64,000 bases of DNA. It comes from Candidatus Poribacteria bacterium. GTDB lineage: Bacteria; Poribacteria; WGA-4E; GCA-2687025. The stretch lies in NCBI GenBank assembly GCA_018644665.1, contig JABGQA010000101.1:33874-97873 (forward strand), in the 5' to 3' direction. The translations under genes and the position numbers were made by a program. The first letter of the stretch is position 1. Each line of letters begins with the position of its first letter. The notes under the pieces are model-generated. The model saw only the letters and a program-made list of their open reading frames with translations, ran no database searches and was not told the origin of the DNA. Shown piece by piece: positions 8,364-16,689 of this stretch.

Positions 8364-11300
8364 TCAGCCTGCCCCCCGGAGTCGCGTGAATACGTCCTCG
8401 AAGATGTCGCGCACCTCCTCGGTCCGGCGATGGTACTCCGTGAGGAACGTCTCAGACTCCTCGTACCCGAGCCGTCGCGTAAGCTTGCCGAGCGCGACCG
8501 GATCGGACGGCAACGCGCTCATCGGGCGATTGTCGACGATTTGGAGGCGGTCCTCGACGAAGCGCAGGAACACGTATGTCGCGCGAAGGCGGTCGGCCTG
8601 ATGCGTCGTGAGATGGCCCGCGACGAGCAATACGTCGATCGCCTCAACCGTGTTCGTCGAGCGCAGTTCGAGGTCCGCGTGACCGTGGCGTATTTGCAGA
8701 GCCTGCGCCAGAAACTCGATGTCAACGACGCCGCCATGCCCGGACTTGACGTTGTGCAGCCTGTCACCCTCGCGCGCGACCTTGTCCTCCTTGCGCGCCC
8801 GCACGGAGTAAATCGCGGCCGCCTCTTCGGCCGTGAGACCGTCGCCATACGCGAACGCGGCGGCCACGGACATGTACGCTGCGCCGACATCGTCGCTGCC
8901 CGCCACGACGCGCGCCTTCAGGGTCGCCTGACGCTCCCACAGCTCGCCGTGGTCGCGGTAGTAGCTCTCGTATCCGGCGACTGTGAGCGCCATTGGGCCA
9001 CCGCGCCCGTAGGGTCGCAGCCGCATGTCGAGGTCGTATATGGCGCCACCAAGCACAGGCTTCTTCCAGTGATTGACGACGGATCGCACCATGCGGCGAT
9101 AGAAGTCCGCGTTGGACATCCCCTGGGTCGTCTCGCCCTCCTCGGAGTACACCACTTGCACGTCGAGGTCCGAGCTGTAGTTGAGTTCCCGTCCCGCGAG
9201 TTTCCCCATGCCGATGACGGCGTAGCCCGCGGGCGACCCGTCGCCCTGCGAAGGCGCGCCATGGCGCGCGCAGGCGTCCTCGTAGAACGCGTCGAAGCAG
9301 CGCCGCAGCACCGCTTCGGCGAGGATGCTCAGCTCGCGTGTCGTGGCCAGCACGTCGCTCTCGCCCACGATGTCTCGCGTGCCAATGCGCAGCAGTGCCT
9401 CGTGGCGATACCGCTGGACGTGCCGCAGCAACGCGTCCAAGCCCGGTTCCGACGCTTCCCCGAGCGCTGTCAGGCACTCCTCGACGGAACCAGCGCGCTG
9501 CGTGAACCCGGGGCCGTACACGAGCGCTTCGTAGGCAAGCGGATCGCGCGCCAAGATGTCGCCGAGGAAGCGGCTCGTCCCCAGGATGCGGACGACCAAC
9601 TGACGAACGCCGGGTTCCTCGCGCAACACGGGATATATCTGCGCCCGCGCGCCTGACGCGGACAGGAACCGTTCGAGCTGAACCAGGGCGAGCATCGGAT
9701 CAGGGGTCGCGGCGATCTGGTCGAGCAGCCCCTCCGCGAACCGCACGAACATCTGCCGTACGCGGGGCGTGAATCGCACTCGCTCGGATCCGCTGGCTAA
9801 CTCGCGGATGAGCCGGTGCGCGGCAGGCGCGTCGGCGAGTCCGTATCCGGCGAGAAACGGTGTCGACTCGTCGGACGGCCTTTCCTCGGCAAGAAGCGTG
9901 TTCATCCGCCAACCGAAGGCGCTCTCGTCGGCAGCGAAGAGCGCGTCGAACGAGCTGCGGATAGTCCGCTGACGCGCCTCGAACTCCTTGCGGAAGTGCG
10001 CGCCGGCGTCGCCACCGTAGCCGAGACGTAGAGCCAGCCTCTCCCATTCTGCGGGGTCGGCCGGGGCGTGATACACCTGCCGGTCGGCCACAAGTTGCAC
10101 GGTGTTCTCGACGCGGCGCATGTAACGATAGGCGTCCTTCAGCTCTTCGGCTTCGGCGACAGGGAGCACGCCAGCCGCGCCCAGCGCGTCAAGAGCTGCC
10201 ACCGTGCCGGCCGCTCTCGCCGTCGCGACCCGTGGGCCATGGAGAAGCTGCAGCGCCTGGACGACAAACTCGGAGTCCCGTATCCCGCCAGGTCCAAGCT
10301 TGATGTGCAGTAAGGGGTCGCCGTCGCGTGCGATGCGTTTCTCGATCGACGCCTTGGTCCAGCGGATCTCGTCGAGCGTCTCCTCGACCTGCCTGCCGTC
10401 GAGGGTGGCGCGGTACACAAAGGGCCGCACCATGCGCACGAACGCCGTCCCAAGCGCCGCATCGCCGGCGACGTGTCGCGCCTTCACAAGCGCCTGGCGT
10501 TCCAGCAGCTCACCCCATGTCTCGTAGTACGCCTCGTAGCTGTCGAGCGACCGCGCAAGAGGCCCGGCCTTGCCTTGTGGGCGGAGTCGAAAGTCCACCC
10601 GGAACACGTACCCGTCGCGCGTCTGCTTCCCGATGGCGTCGGCCAACCTTTCGGTCAGCCGTTGGAAGAACGTCTGATTGTCCGTGCCGTCGTCGGTAAC
10701 ACCGTCCTCGCTGTAGACACACAGGACGTCCACGTCCGACGAGAAGTTGAGCTCCTCACCCCCAAGCTTCCCCATCCCGATGACAGCGTACGTGGCCTCA
10801 GACCCGTCGGCTCCTCGAGGGACGCCGTACCGCTCGACGAGCCCCGCCCGTACGACGTCGATGGCCACTTCGAACGTGACGTCCGCGACGTACGCCATCT
10901 CGCGGGTGACGTCGTCCACGAGCGCGCCGCGGACGAGGTCACGGACACCGATGCGGAGCGTCTCCCGGCGCTTGAACCGACGCAGGATGGCGAGCTTCGC
11001 ATCTGGGGACTCGACTCCCGCGACCCACGCGCGCAACTCACCCAGCATCTCCTCGCGTCCTCGCGGCGCGTCGAGCGCGTCCGTCTCGAGGAGCCACGAG
11101 AGGTACTCGGGCTGGCGGATCAGTATCGACGACAGGTACTCGCTCGACCCGAAGACGAACAGCAGTTCCTCGAGTAGGTGCGGGACGCTGCGGAGCGTCG
11201 TGAAGAACGTGTGCGGGTCCACCCGGGCGCGCGTGTAGTTGTGGAAGCGCGTGAGCGCGCGGTCGGGATCCGGGGATCGGCCCGCCGCGCCGAGCAGGCC

Positions 11301-11498
11301 GGGGAGGAAGTCAGCAAGGCCATCTCGGGACGCCTGCATGTCCGCCATCGCGCGGATGACACCGTCCGCCGCGGGCGCATCCCGGAAGCCGAAAGGCGTG
11401 AGCACGTCACGCACTTCCTCCGGCGTCAACTCGCGTTCGGATAGGATGAGACGCCGCGCGTCCTGGCCCAGTTGTGTCGCCGGCATCGGCATCCTCAA
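8364..11498 (-). CDS. glnE: Glutamine synthetase adenylyltransferase/deadenylase
   Basis: 1044 residues, a little longer than the E. coli enzyme (946) and near the size of actinobacterial forms. It carries the two nucleotidyltransferase domains of GlnE: GMGKLGGEELNFSSDVDV near residues 240-258 and GMGKLAGRELNYSSDLDV near 760-778. In both, the D-x-D metal pair is intact. Between and after them lie the helical PII-type regulatory segments. It modifies and unmodifies a Tyr of glutamine synthetase in response to nitrogen status. glnA and glnB are not in this window. The gene starts divergently from an AstE-like gene, with a candidate promoter at 11520-11549. Confidence 0.95.
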   Translation of the reverse strand: MRMPMPATQLGQDARRLILSERELTPEEVRDVLTPFGFRDAPAADGVIRAMADMQASRDGLADFLPGLLGAAGRSPDPDRALTRFHNYTRARVDPHTFFTTLRSVPHLLEELLFVFGSSEYLSSILIRQPEYLSWLLETDALDAPRGREEMLGELRAWVAGVESPDAKLAILRRFKRRETLRIGVRDLVRGALVDDVTREMAYVADVTFEVAIDVVRAGLVERYGVPRGADGSEATYAVIGMGKLGGEELNFSSDVDVLCVYSEDGVTDDGTDNQTFFQRLTERLADAIGKQTRDGYVFRVDFRLRPQGKAGPLARSLDSYEAYYETWGELLERQALVKARHVAGDAALGTAFVRMVRPFVYRATLDGRQVEETLDEIRWTKASIEKRIARDGDPLLHIKLGPGGIRDSEFVVQALQLLHGPRVATARAAGTVAALDALGAAGVLPVAEAEELKDAYRYMRRVENTVQLVADRQVYHAPADPAEWERLALRLGYGGDAGAHFRKEFEARQRTIRSSFDALFAADESAFGWRMNTLLAEERPSDESTPFLAGYGLADAPAAHRLIRELASGSERVRFTPRVRQMFVRFAEGLLDQIAATPDPMLALVQLERFLSASGARAQIYPVLREEPGVRQLVVRILGTSRFLGDILARDPLAYEALVYGPGFTQRAGSVEECLTALGEASEPGLDALLRHVQRYRHEALLRIGTRDIVGESDVLATTRELSILAEAVLRRCFDAFYEDACARHGAPSQGDGSPAGYAVIGMGKLAGRELNYSSDLDVQVVYSEEGETTQGMSNADFYRRMVRSVVNHWKKPVLGGAIYDLDMRLRPYGRGGPMALTVAGYESYYRDHGELWERQATLKARVVAGSDDVGAAYMSVAAAFAYGDGLTAEEAAAIYSVRARKEDKVAREGDRLHNVKSGHGGVVDIEFLAQALQIRHGHADLELRSTNTVEAIDVLLVAGHLTTHQADRLRATYVFLRFVEDRLQIVDNRPMSALPSDPVALGKLTRRLGYEESETFLTEYHRRTEEVRDIFEDVFTRLRGAG

Positions 11499-11519
11499 AT
11501 GCGGTGCGAAGGCGCGTGG

Positions 11520-11549
11520 AATCTAGCACGCAGAGACGTCCTAAGGCAA
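11520..11549 (-). promoter_or_regulatory. Candidate sigma70 promoter for glnE
   Basis: On the minus strand TTGCCT (11549-11544) is followed after 18 bases by TAGATT (11525-11520), with TGC directly before the -10 hexamer (extended -10 form). Transcription would start about 15 bases before the glnE ATG, leaving a very short leader. Seen by eye only; alternative starts cannot be excluded. Confidence 0.4.
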
Positions 11550-11582
11550 CTTCCTCGGTCAGCGGCTCGACGGTGTTTCGCG

Positions 11583-11611
11583 TTGACCGCCGGTATCCGT
11601 CATGCTACTGT
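11583..11611 (+). promoter_or_regulatory. Candidate sigma70 promoter for the AstE-like operon
   Basis: TTGACC at 11583-11588, a 17-base spacer, then TACTGT at 11606-11611, preceded by TGC (extended -10). The start point would fall about 24 bases before the ATG at 11642. Together with the minus-strand promoter this makes 11499-11641 a compact divergent control region. Confidence 0.45.
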
Positions 11612-11641
11612 CCGAACACGCTTTCCCGGGTCACCGACGCC

Positions 11642-12652
11642 ATGCTACACCACAGCGAGGACGCCATCCGAGTCGGCGGGGTGACCGCCAGGCCAGGCGA
11701 GCGAGCATGTGGCCACTGGCAAGTCGGGGAGATGCAGGACGGCACCCCCGTGAGACTCCCGGTGGTGTTGTTACGCGGCCGACAACCCGGGCCTGTGCTG
11801 TACGTGCAGGCTGCCTCCGACGGCGATGAACTCAACGGCATAGCCTCGATCCACGGGTTCTTGGAGGAGGTGTCGCCCAACCGACTCCGCGGCGCGATCA
11901 TTGCGATTCCCGTAGTGAACTACCACGCCTTCCACGCTCGGGCGGCGCACAGCCCTGTCGACGGCAAGAAGATGAACCGCTGCTTCCCGGGTGACGCACG
12001 CGGTTCATCCAGCGAGCGGATCGCGCACACCCTCTTCCACGGCGCCGTGCTACAGGCGGACCTGTGCGTTGACCTGCATCAGGGCGGCGTCAAGCCGATG
12101 ATCGACGAGGTGCGCGTTCGCGTTGCCAGGGATCACGAGCGCCATGCCGACTGCATGCGGCTCGCCGCGACATTCGGCATCGGGTACATACTGGACGAGG
12201 AGGGCCCGCAGGGCCAACTCGCCCGGGCAGCCACCGACGAGGGCATTCCGACGATCGACCCTGAACTCGGCGGCGCCCACGGTTGGGACGCTGTGAGCAT
12301 CGGCAAGGGCCGCCAAGGGCTCCTCAACGTGGCGCGCGCCTATGGACTGCTACCGGGCCGACCGCGCCCGCCGGACAGGCAGTATGTCGTGCGCGCGTTT
12401 GCGCCGATACGGCCTACGCGAGGCGGGTTCGTGCAGTACGCGGTGTCGCGATACGACTTTGTCGCCGCCGGACAGACAGTCGCGACGATACACACCGTCT
12501 TCGGTGAGCCGGTGGAGACCGTCGCCGCTCCGGTCGCGGGCATTGTATGGTCCCAGTCGGTGTATCCGATGGCGGCGACTGGCGAGACGATACTCACCCT
12601 CGGCGTAGAGCCGGAGACACTCGAGGATAGGGACGCGCCGCGTGAGCAGTAA
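11642..12652 (+). CDS. Succinylglutamate desuccinylase/aspartoacylase-like zinc hydrolase
   Basis: 336 residues from ATG 11642; the open frame runs further upstream, but that part is low-complexity and crosses the promoter region. The family binds one zinc through H-x-x-E and a later His, and removes acyl groups from amino acids or related amides. Here the first motif reads SDGDELNG, so Asp60 sits where His is usual, Glu63 is kept, and DLHQGG supplies His146. The C-terminal beta domain (about 250-330) is typical of the COG3608 group. Overlaps the next CDS by 11 bases, so the two are co-translated. Family sure; activity uncertain because of the ligand change. Confidence 0.75.
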   Translation: MLHHSEDAIRVGGVTARPGERACGHWQVGEMQDGTPVRLPVVLLRGRQPGPVLYVQAASDGDELNGIASIHGFLEEVSPNRLRGAIIAIPVVNYHAFHARAAHSPVDGKKMNRCFPGDARGSSSERIAHTLFHGAVLQADLCVDLHQGGVKPMIDEVRVRVARDHERHADCMRLAATFGIGYILDEEGPQGQLARAATDEGIPTIDPELGGAHGWDAVSIGKGRQGLLNVARAYGLLPGRPRPPDRQYVVRAFAPIRPTRGGFVQYAVSRYDFVAAGQTVATIHTVFGEPVETVAAPVAGIVWSQSVYPMAATGETILTLGVEPETLEDRDAPREQ

Positions 12653-13745
12653 GGGATCCGTGTGCAGGGACGAACGGCGGCACGAGCGTGACGCGCGCAC
12701 GGGCGCGGAAACCGTGCGGCTGACATCCGCCGATGCGATCCACCACACCCTGTATTTCACCCACGCGTCCATGCTTGCGGACGATGACGCCGTGGTGTTC
12801 GTGTCCAACCGAGCCTGCGGCTGGAACCTGTTCCGCGCGGCCATCGCGGACGGCAGGATCACGCAGGTGACGGACACCGGGGACATCAACCCGTTCTCCG
12901 TGGTGATTGACCCCTCTGGGGCGCGGGTGTTCTACACGGCCGCCGCGCAGGTGCGGGCGGTTGACCTCGTCACGGGCGCTGAGGATGTGCTCGCAGACTT
13001 CGGAAACGCCACGCTCGGTGGTTGCGACGTTACGCCGGACGGCTCGCACGTGCTGACGGTGATGCGGGGAATCGGCGACGACACGCTCGTCACCGTCGCG
13101 ACGGACGGCTCCGCCACTGATGAGTTCTTCGCCGCGCCGCGTAATGTCGGTTACGCCCAGTTCTGCCCCGGAGATCCCCACTGGGTGCTCTATTCGAGCG
13201 GCATCGAGCAGCGCATGTGGACGGTAAGCAGACGCGGCGTGAAGGACCGCCCGCTCTACCTGCACGACTCGCGTCGGTGGATCACCCACGAGTCGTTCCT
13301 CGGGGCCGGCGACGAGGTCATCTTCACGAGATGGCCGGACGCGCTGATGGCGATCCGGCGGAATGGTGATGGTCTGCGAACCGTCGCGCCGATGAACGCG
13401 TGGCACGCCTCGTCGACCCGTGACGGGTCCATGATCGTCGCAGACACGACGTTGCCCGACCGTGGACTCCAGCTCATCGACCCAGCCGGGGGGCGGCACG
13501 CATCGTTGTGCTTTCCGGGAGCCACATCGCGGGGTACCCGTTGGGGCGAACGAACGCCTGAGGCAGGCGCAATCGACGAGGCAACGTACGGCCCGCAGTG
13601 GACGCACCCGCACCCGGCCTTCAGTCCGTCTGGAAGGTGGGTCACGTACACATCCGACCGCGACGGCTCGCCGCACGTCTACGCCGTTCGCGTGCCGGAG
13701 GAGCCATCCTGGCGCCCATACGACGCGCAGACGCCGACGCCCTGA
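12642..13745 (+). CDS. PL22-like oligogalacturonate lyase (beta-propeller)
   Basis: 367 residues, the size of cytoplasmic oligogalacturonate lyases, which split short unsaturated galacturonides by beta-elimination with Mn2+. The propeller begins with HHTLYFTHASML. The metal ligands described for the Yersinia enzyme (one His, then Q-x2-H-x-H) are matched in kind and spacing: His255 in NAWHASS and Gln319, His322, His324 in QWTHPHPAFSPSG. No signal peptide is seen, which fits a cytoplasmic enzyme. The first 20 residues are basic and may be dispensable. It is inside an operon with an AstE-like hydrolase and a phosphodiesterase. Real substrate could be another uronide. Confidence 0.75.
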   Translation: MSSKGSVCRDERRHERDARTGAETVRLTSADAIHHTLYFTHASMLADDDAVVFVSNRACGWNLFRAAIADGRITQVTDTGDINPFSVVIDPSGARVFYTAAAQVRAVDLVTGAEDVLADFGNATLGGCDVTPDGSHVLTVMRGIGDDTLVTVATDGSATDEFFAAPRNVGYAQFCPGDPHWVLYSSGIEQRMWTVSRRGVKDRPLYLHDSRRWITHESFLGAGDEVIFTRWPDALMAIRRNGDGLRTVAPMNAWHASSTRDGSMIVADTTLPDRGLQLIDPAGGRHASLCFPGATSRGTRWGERTPEAGAIDEATYGPQWTHPHPAFSPSGRWVTYTSDRDGSPHVYAVRVPEEPSWRPYDAQTPTP

Positions 13746-13781
13746 GCGCAGTAGGCGCGGCGAATCGAGGAGGAGACACGG

Positions 13782-14273
13782 ATGAAGCTCGGCGTGATAT
13801 CGGATTCTCACGACAACCTGCACAAGCTCGAGGCGGGCGTGTCCATCCTGTGCGCGCACGATCTCGCGATGGTGGTGCACGCGGGCGACTTCATCGCGCC
13901 GTTTACGGCGCGTTACTTCGCGTCGCTCCCGGACCTGGAGATCCCCTTCGCCGGAGTCTTCGGGAACAACGACGGCGAGAAGTTCGGGCTGCGGAAGATG
14001 TTCGAGCCGATCGGCCCCATCCACGAGGATAAGTTCGAGGTCGAACTCGGCGGCCGACGGATCATCGTCGTCCACAAGGAACTGCTCGTCGAGCCGCTCG
14101 CGCGCAGCGGCGACTACGATGTCGTCGTCTACGGCCATACGCACCGCATCGACGTCCGCACCGACCCCTGCCTCATCGTGAATCCCGGCGAAGCGGGCGG
14201 CTGGACGACCGGCAAGAGCACGCTGGCCATCGTCGACCTGACCGACCTAAGCGCCACCATCGAGGAGTTCTAG
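13782..14273 (+). CDS. YfcE/MJ0936-type metallophosphodiesterase
   Basis: 163 residues, typical for this small calcineurin-like family. Motifs in order are D-x-H (ISDSHDN, about residue 7), GD (HAGDF), GNND (VFGNNDGEKFG), and GHTH (YGHTHRID) with NPGEAGG. These give the di-metal site. Family members hydrolyse phosphodiesters such as bis-pNPP or cyclic nucleotides; the physiological substrate is rarely known. GAGGAG lies just before the ATG. Three bases separate its stop from the next start, so it is part of the 11.6-15.3 kb operon. Confidence 0.9.
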   Translation: MKLGVISDSHDNLHKLEAGVSILCAHDLAMVVHAGDFIAPFTARYFASLPDLEIPFAGVFGNNDGEKFGLRKMFEPIGPIHEDKFEVELGGRRIIVVHKELLVEPLARSGDYDVVVYGHTHRIDVRTDPCLIVNPGEAGGWTTGKSTLAIVDLTDLSATIEEF

Positions 14274-14276
14274 GCA

Positions 14277-15302
14277 ATGTACGAGCGCATCGGCGAGGCG
14301 TCCCTGAAGAACGGCGCGAGCATGGAGATAGGCGTCGTTCTCTGCCCGGATGCGGAGCACGCCGACGAGATTCGGCCGTTCCTAGGGCACAAAGGCCAGC
14401 CATGGCAGCACCACATCGAGGGAGCTGTCGCCGGCCCCTTGGACGACCTCGAAACGCGCTTCTACGTCGGCAAGGTAGACGGCCGCATCATCACGAACAT
14501 CATGACGGTCGAGCATGTCGGCGTAGGCATCCTGGGGCATGTCTACACGACACCCGAGCGCAGGCGGCTCGGCGCGTGCAACGCCGTGATGGAAGCCCAG
14601 ATGGAGGAGTTCCGCACGAGGGGCGCCCGGTGCCTGTACCTGGGCACGGGCTTCGATTCGGCGGCGTACCACATCTACAAGCGGAACGGATTCGGCAGCG
14701 TGCTCCCGCGATCCGGGTTCATGAGCTACTTCACCGAGGACGGCTTCGAAGCCGCGTACTTCGCGGCGCGGCCCTGCACGGCACGCGAAGTGCGATGGGA
14801 CGACTGGGGCCCGGTGACGGCGCTCACGGGGTCGCATGACGGCGACTGGCTGCGGTCGGTAGCGTGGCGCATGCAAGGGCCTGAGAGCTTCGAGGGGGAC
14901 TTCCTCGGTCTCCGACAGCGGATCGCGGACGGTGACGTGGACGCTCACGTGCTTGTAACGGACGATGGCGCGCGCGTGGGCGTGGCCACTCTCGGTCGCC
15001 ACCCGATGTGGGGCGATGCGCGGCTGTTGGATGTGCTGTGCCACCCCAACTACTGGCCGGACGCGCGCAAGCTCGTCGACGCCCTTGCGACCGACGCCAG
15101 GACGCTGACCTACGTGGACTCCGCCGCGCACGCCAAGCTCGATGCGTTGACGGCGCTCGGGTTTCTCGCGGAAGTAACGCTACCTGCCCGCGCACGTCGG
15201 CGACTCCGCCCGGACTGGCGGCCTTCGGACGCAGACGCGGACATGTTCGACGACTCGGCGTTCGAGGACACCCCACTCGACGTGACGGTCCTGGCGCGCT
15301 AA
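14277..15302 (+). CDS. GNAT family N-acetyltransferase with C-terminal second half
   Basis: 341 residues, longer than a single GNAT domain (about 150). The first half has the acetyl-CoA pattern VGILGHVYTTPERRRLGACNAV near residues 80-105 and YKRNGFGSVLPRSG, which is the usual final strand. The second half (about 190-320) contains DARLLDVLCHPNYWPDARKLVDAL and may be a degenerate second GNAT fold. Substrate unknown. It lies 3 bases after the phosphodiesterase gene and ends just before the sodN promoter. Confidence 0.75.
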   Translation: MYERIGEASLKNGASMEIGVVLCPDAEHADEIRPFLGHKGQPWQHHIEGAVAGPLDDLETRFYVGKVDGRIITNIMTVEHVGVGILGHVYTTPERRRLGACNAVMEAQMEEFRTRGARCLYLGTGFDSAAYHIYKRNGFGSVLPRSGFMSYFTEDGFEAAYFAARPCTAREVRWDDWGPVTALTGSHDGDWLRSVAWRMQGPESFEGDFLGLRQRIADGDVDAHVLVTDDGARVGVATLGRHPMWGDARLLDVLCHPNYWPDARKLVDALATDARTLTYVDSAAHAKLDALTALGFLAEVTLPARARRRLRPDWRPSDADADMFDDSAFEDTPLDVTVLAR

Positions 15303-15319
15303 CACGCGCGGCCACGCGT

Positions 15320-15349
15320 TTGACAGCGGATTCGCGCGCTTTCTATAAT
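15320..15349 (+). promoter_or_regulatory. Consensus sigma70 promoter of sodN-sodX
   Basis: TTGACA at 15320-15325 and TATAAT at 15344-15349, both perfect, with an 18-base spacer. This is the best promoter match found in the window. Transcription should begin near 15356, leaving a leader of about 75 bases before the sodN ATG. Nickel-responsive repressors control sodN in some bacteria; no operator was identified here. Confidence 0.8.
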
Positions 15350-15363
15350 GAAGAAGGTCCGAG

Positions 15364-15380
15364 GGCCGCGTTGTGCGGCC
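15364..15380 (+). other. Stem-loop in the sodN 5' leader
   Basis: GGCCGC, a five-base loop, then GCGGCC: a perfect 6-bp GC hairpin within the leader. It is followed by GCGGCCGC, which offers alternative pairing. It may stabilise the mRNA or be bound by a regulator; there is no U-tract, so it is not a terminator. Confidence 0.35.
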
Positions 15381-15430
15381 GCGGCCGCTCCCTGCCATTG
15401 CCCGCACCAAGCGCTCGTGTTGGAGAGACG

Positions 15431-15931
15431 ATGATCCATTCCCTGCTTGCGAAGATGGACGCCAAGATCGGGTTCGATGAGGCCAAGGCGCACTGTGATG
15501 TCCCGTGCGGGATATACGACCCGAGCGCGGCGCAGATATCCGCCCTCACGGTCGTCCGTATGATGGACCTCATGAGCGATCTGCTGTCCGGCCTGTCCGA
15601 ATGGGACGGCGAATCGGCCAACAAGATCATCCGCTACGTCGCGCAGAAGGAAGAGCACGCCGAGCAGGTGAAGCACGAGATCCGCATCATCTGGGGCGAC
15701 TACATCAAGGCTCCGCAGGTCGAGGCGCACCCGAACATCCATCAGTTGACCCACGACATCATGACCACGGCGTCGAAATGCCGCCAGGGCACTAGCCGCG
15801 ACGACGGTCTCGCGCTGGTGGACCTCGTGAATCAGTTCGCCGAGATCTTCTGGGCGACCAAGGGCGTGGACACCAAGCGCGCCGAGTGCCCCTACGCGCC
15901 GAACCTCGAGACGGTCTACCCGGCGCTGTAG
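15431..15931 (+). CDS. sodN: Nickel superoxide dismutase precursor
   Basis: 166 residues from ATG 15431, with TTGGAGAG just upstream. A 20-residue propeptide ending in DEAKA precedes the nickel hook HCDVPCGIYDP, where His21 (N-terminal after cleavage), Cys22 and Cys26 bind Ni. Streptomyces NiSOD has HCDLPCGVYDP, so the hook is conserved apart from L-to-V and V-to-I changes. The rest is the expected four-helix bundle, including KEEHAEQVKHEIRIIWGDY. The enzyme dismutes superoxide in the cytoplasm as a hexamer. The next gene encodes the matching maturation protease, which supports the call. Very sure. Confidence 0.97.
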   Translation: MIHSLLAKMDAKIGFDEAKAHCDVPCGIYDPSAAQISALTVVRMMDLMSDLLSGLSEWDGESANKIIRYVAQKEEHAEQVKHEIRIIWGDYIKAPQVEAHPNIHQLTHDIMTTASKCRQGTSRDDGLALVDLVNQFAEIFWATKGVDTKRAECPYAPNLETVYPAL

Positions 15932-15955
15932 TCCAGCCGGACGTTTGGCGTCCGT

Positions 15956-16255
15956 GTGTTCAAGGTCATTCGCGTCGTCGGGAACAGCATGGAGCCGTCG
16001 TACCGTAGCGGGGACTACGTCCTCGTCGGCACGGTGCGATGGCTCTGGCGCATCAGACCCGGCGACGCGGTTGTCTTTAGGCACGCGCGCTATGGCGTGC
16101 TCATCAAACGCGTGCTGGCGGAGGAGACGGCTGAACAGCAGTATGTCGTCGAGGGCACGCACGCGGAGAGCACCGCGCCTGTAGACCTCGGGCCGGCGGC
16201 CTTCTCATCGGTCATCGGCCGGGCGCTGTGTACGTTCTCCCGCCGCCGCGGCTAG
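15956..16255 (+). CDS. sodX: NiSOD maturation protease (S24/S26 signal-peptidase-like)
   Basis: 99 residues from GTG 15956, 24 bases after sodN. The serine/lysine dyad of S26-type proteases is present: Ser11 in VVGNSMEPSY and Lys51 in GVLIKRVL. The protein has no membrane anchor, unlike LepB, which is typical of SodX. It is expected to cut the NiSOD propeptide just before the HCDVPC hook so that the free N-terminus can bind nickel. Its stop codon shares CTAG with the convergent gene at 16252. Confidence 0.9.
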   Translation: MFKVIRVVGNSMEPSYRSGDYVLVGTVRWLWRIRPGDAVVFRHARYGVLIKRVLAEETAEQQYVVEGTHAESTAPVDLGPAAFSSVIGRALCTFSRRRG

Positions 16256-16689
16256 CCCGAATACAACCTGTAGATGCAGTAGGCCGCAAACGCGTGTCGG
16301 AGCGGAAGCACCGGGATGCGCAGGCGGGGGAGGAAGACGTTCGCGGCATACGCGGCCGCATAGGCCGCCGCGACGGGCCAGGGCTCGCGCCAAGCCAGTG
16401 GTCCAACGAGCACCGCCTCACCGAACCGATCGGCCGCCCAATCGACCTCGGGCGCGTCTTCTCCGTTCTGCCTCGCCACGACGCCGTCGAGCGTATCCAA
16501 CAGCAGCGCGGCGAGTATCGCCCCGAGCGCCCACGCGACATGGCCCGCCATGTGTGCGCCGGCCGCGATGAGGCACAGCCACGCGCTCAGACGCGTCACC
16601 TCGGTTGCGGAGAACGGGAAGCGAGCCCTGCCCAACACGCGGTCGGCGGCGACCTTCCGCGCGTGGGTCAGACCGTCACGAAGAGCCAT
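16252..16689 (-). CDS. CDP-alcohol phosphatidyltransferase family membrane protein
   Basis: 145 residues from ATG 16689, with GGAG about 11 bases upstream; shorter than PgsA/PssA (about 180-200). The family motif begins as DTLDGVVAR (Asp65, Asp68) and ends with D-x3-D (Asp83, Asp87), but the segment between them is three residues shorter than the usual D-G-x2-A-R-x8-G-x3-D-x3-D and lacks the Gly. Hydrophobic segments lie near 35-65 and 95-115. It may be active on a different alcohol, or weakened. It overlaps the preceding gene by 22 bases and is third in a membrane-lipid cluster. Confidence 0.65.
   Translation of the reverse strand: MALRDGLTHARKVAADRVLGRARFPFSATEVTRLSAWLCLIAAGAHMAGHVAWALGAILAALLLDTLDGVVARQNGEDAPEVDWAADRFGEAVLVGPLAWREPWPVAAAYAAAYAANVFLPRLRIPVLPLRHAFAAYCIYRLYSG

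Noticed and set aside
7881..9656. A 591-codon open frame on the plus strand opposite the Gfo/Idh gene and glnE
   Set aside because: It is rich in Arg and His with no recognisable motif, and mirrors two well-supported minus-strand genes. It is a shadow caused by high G+C.
12594..14144. A 516-codon minus-strand frame opposite the PL22-like and phosphodiesterase genes
   Set aside because: Both plus-strand genes have intact catalytic motifs; the minus frame has none and no ribosome site.
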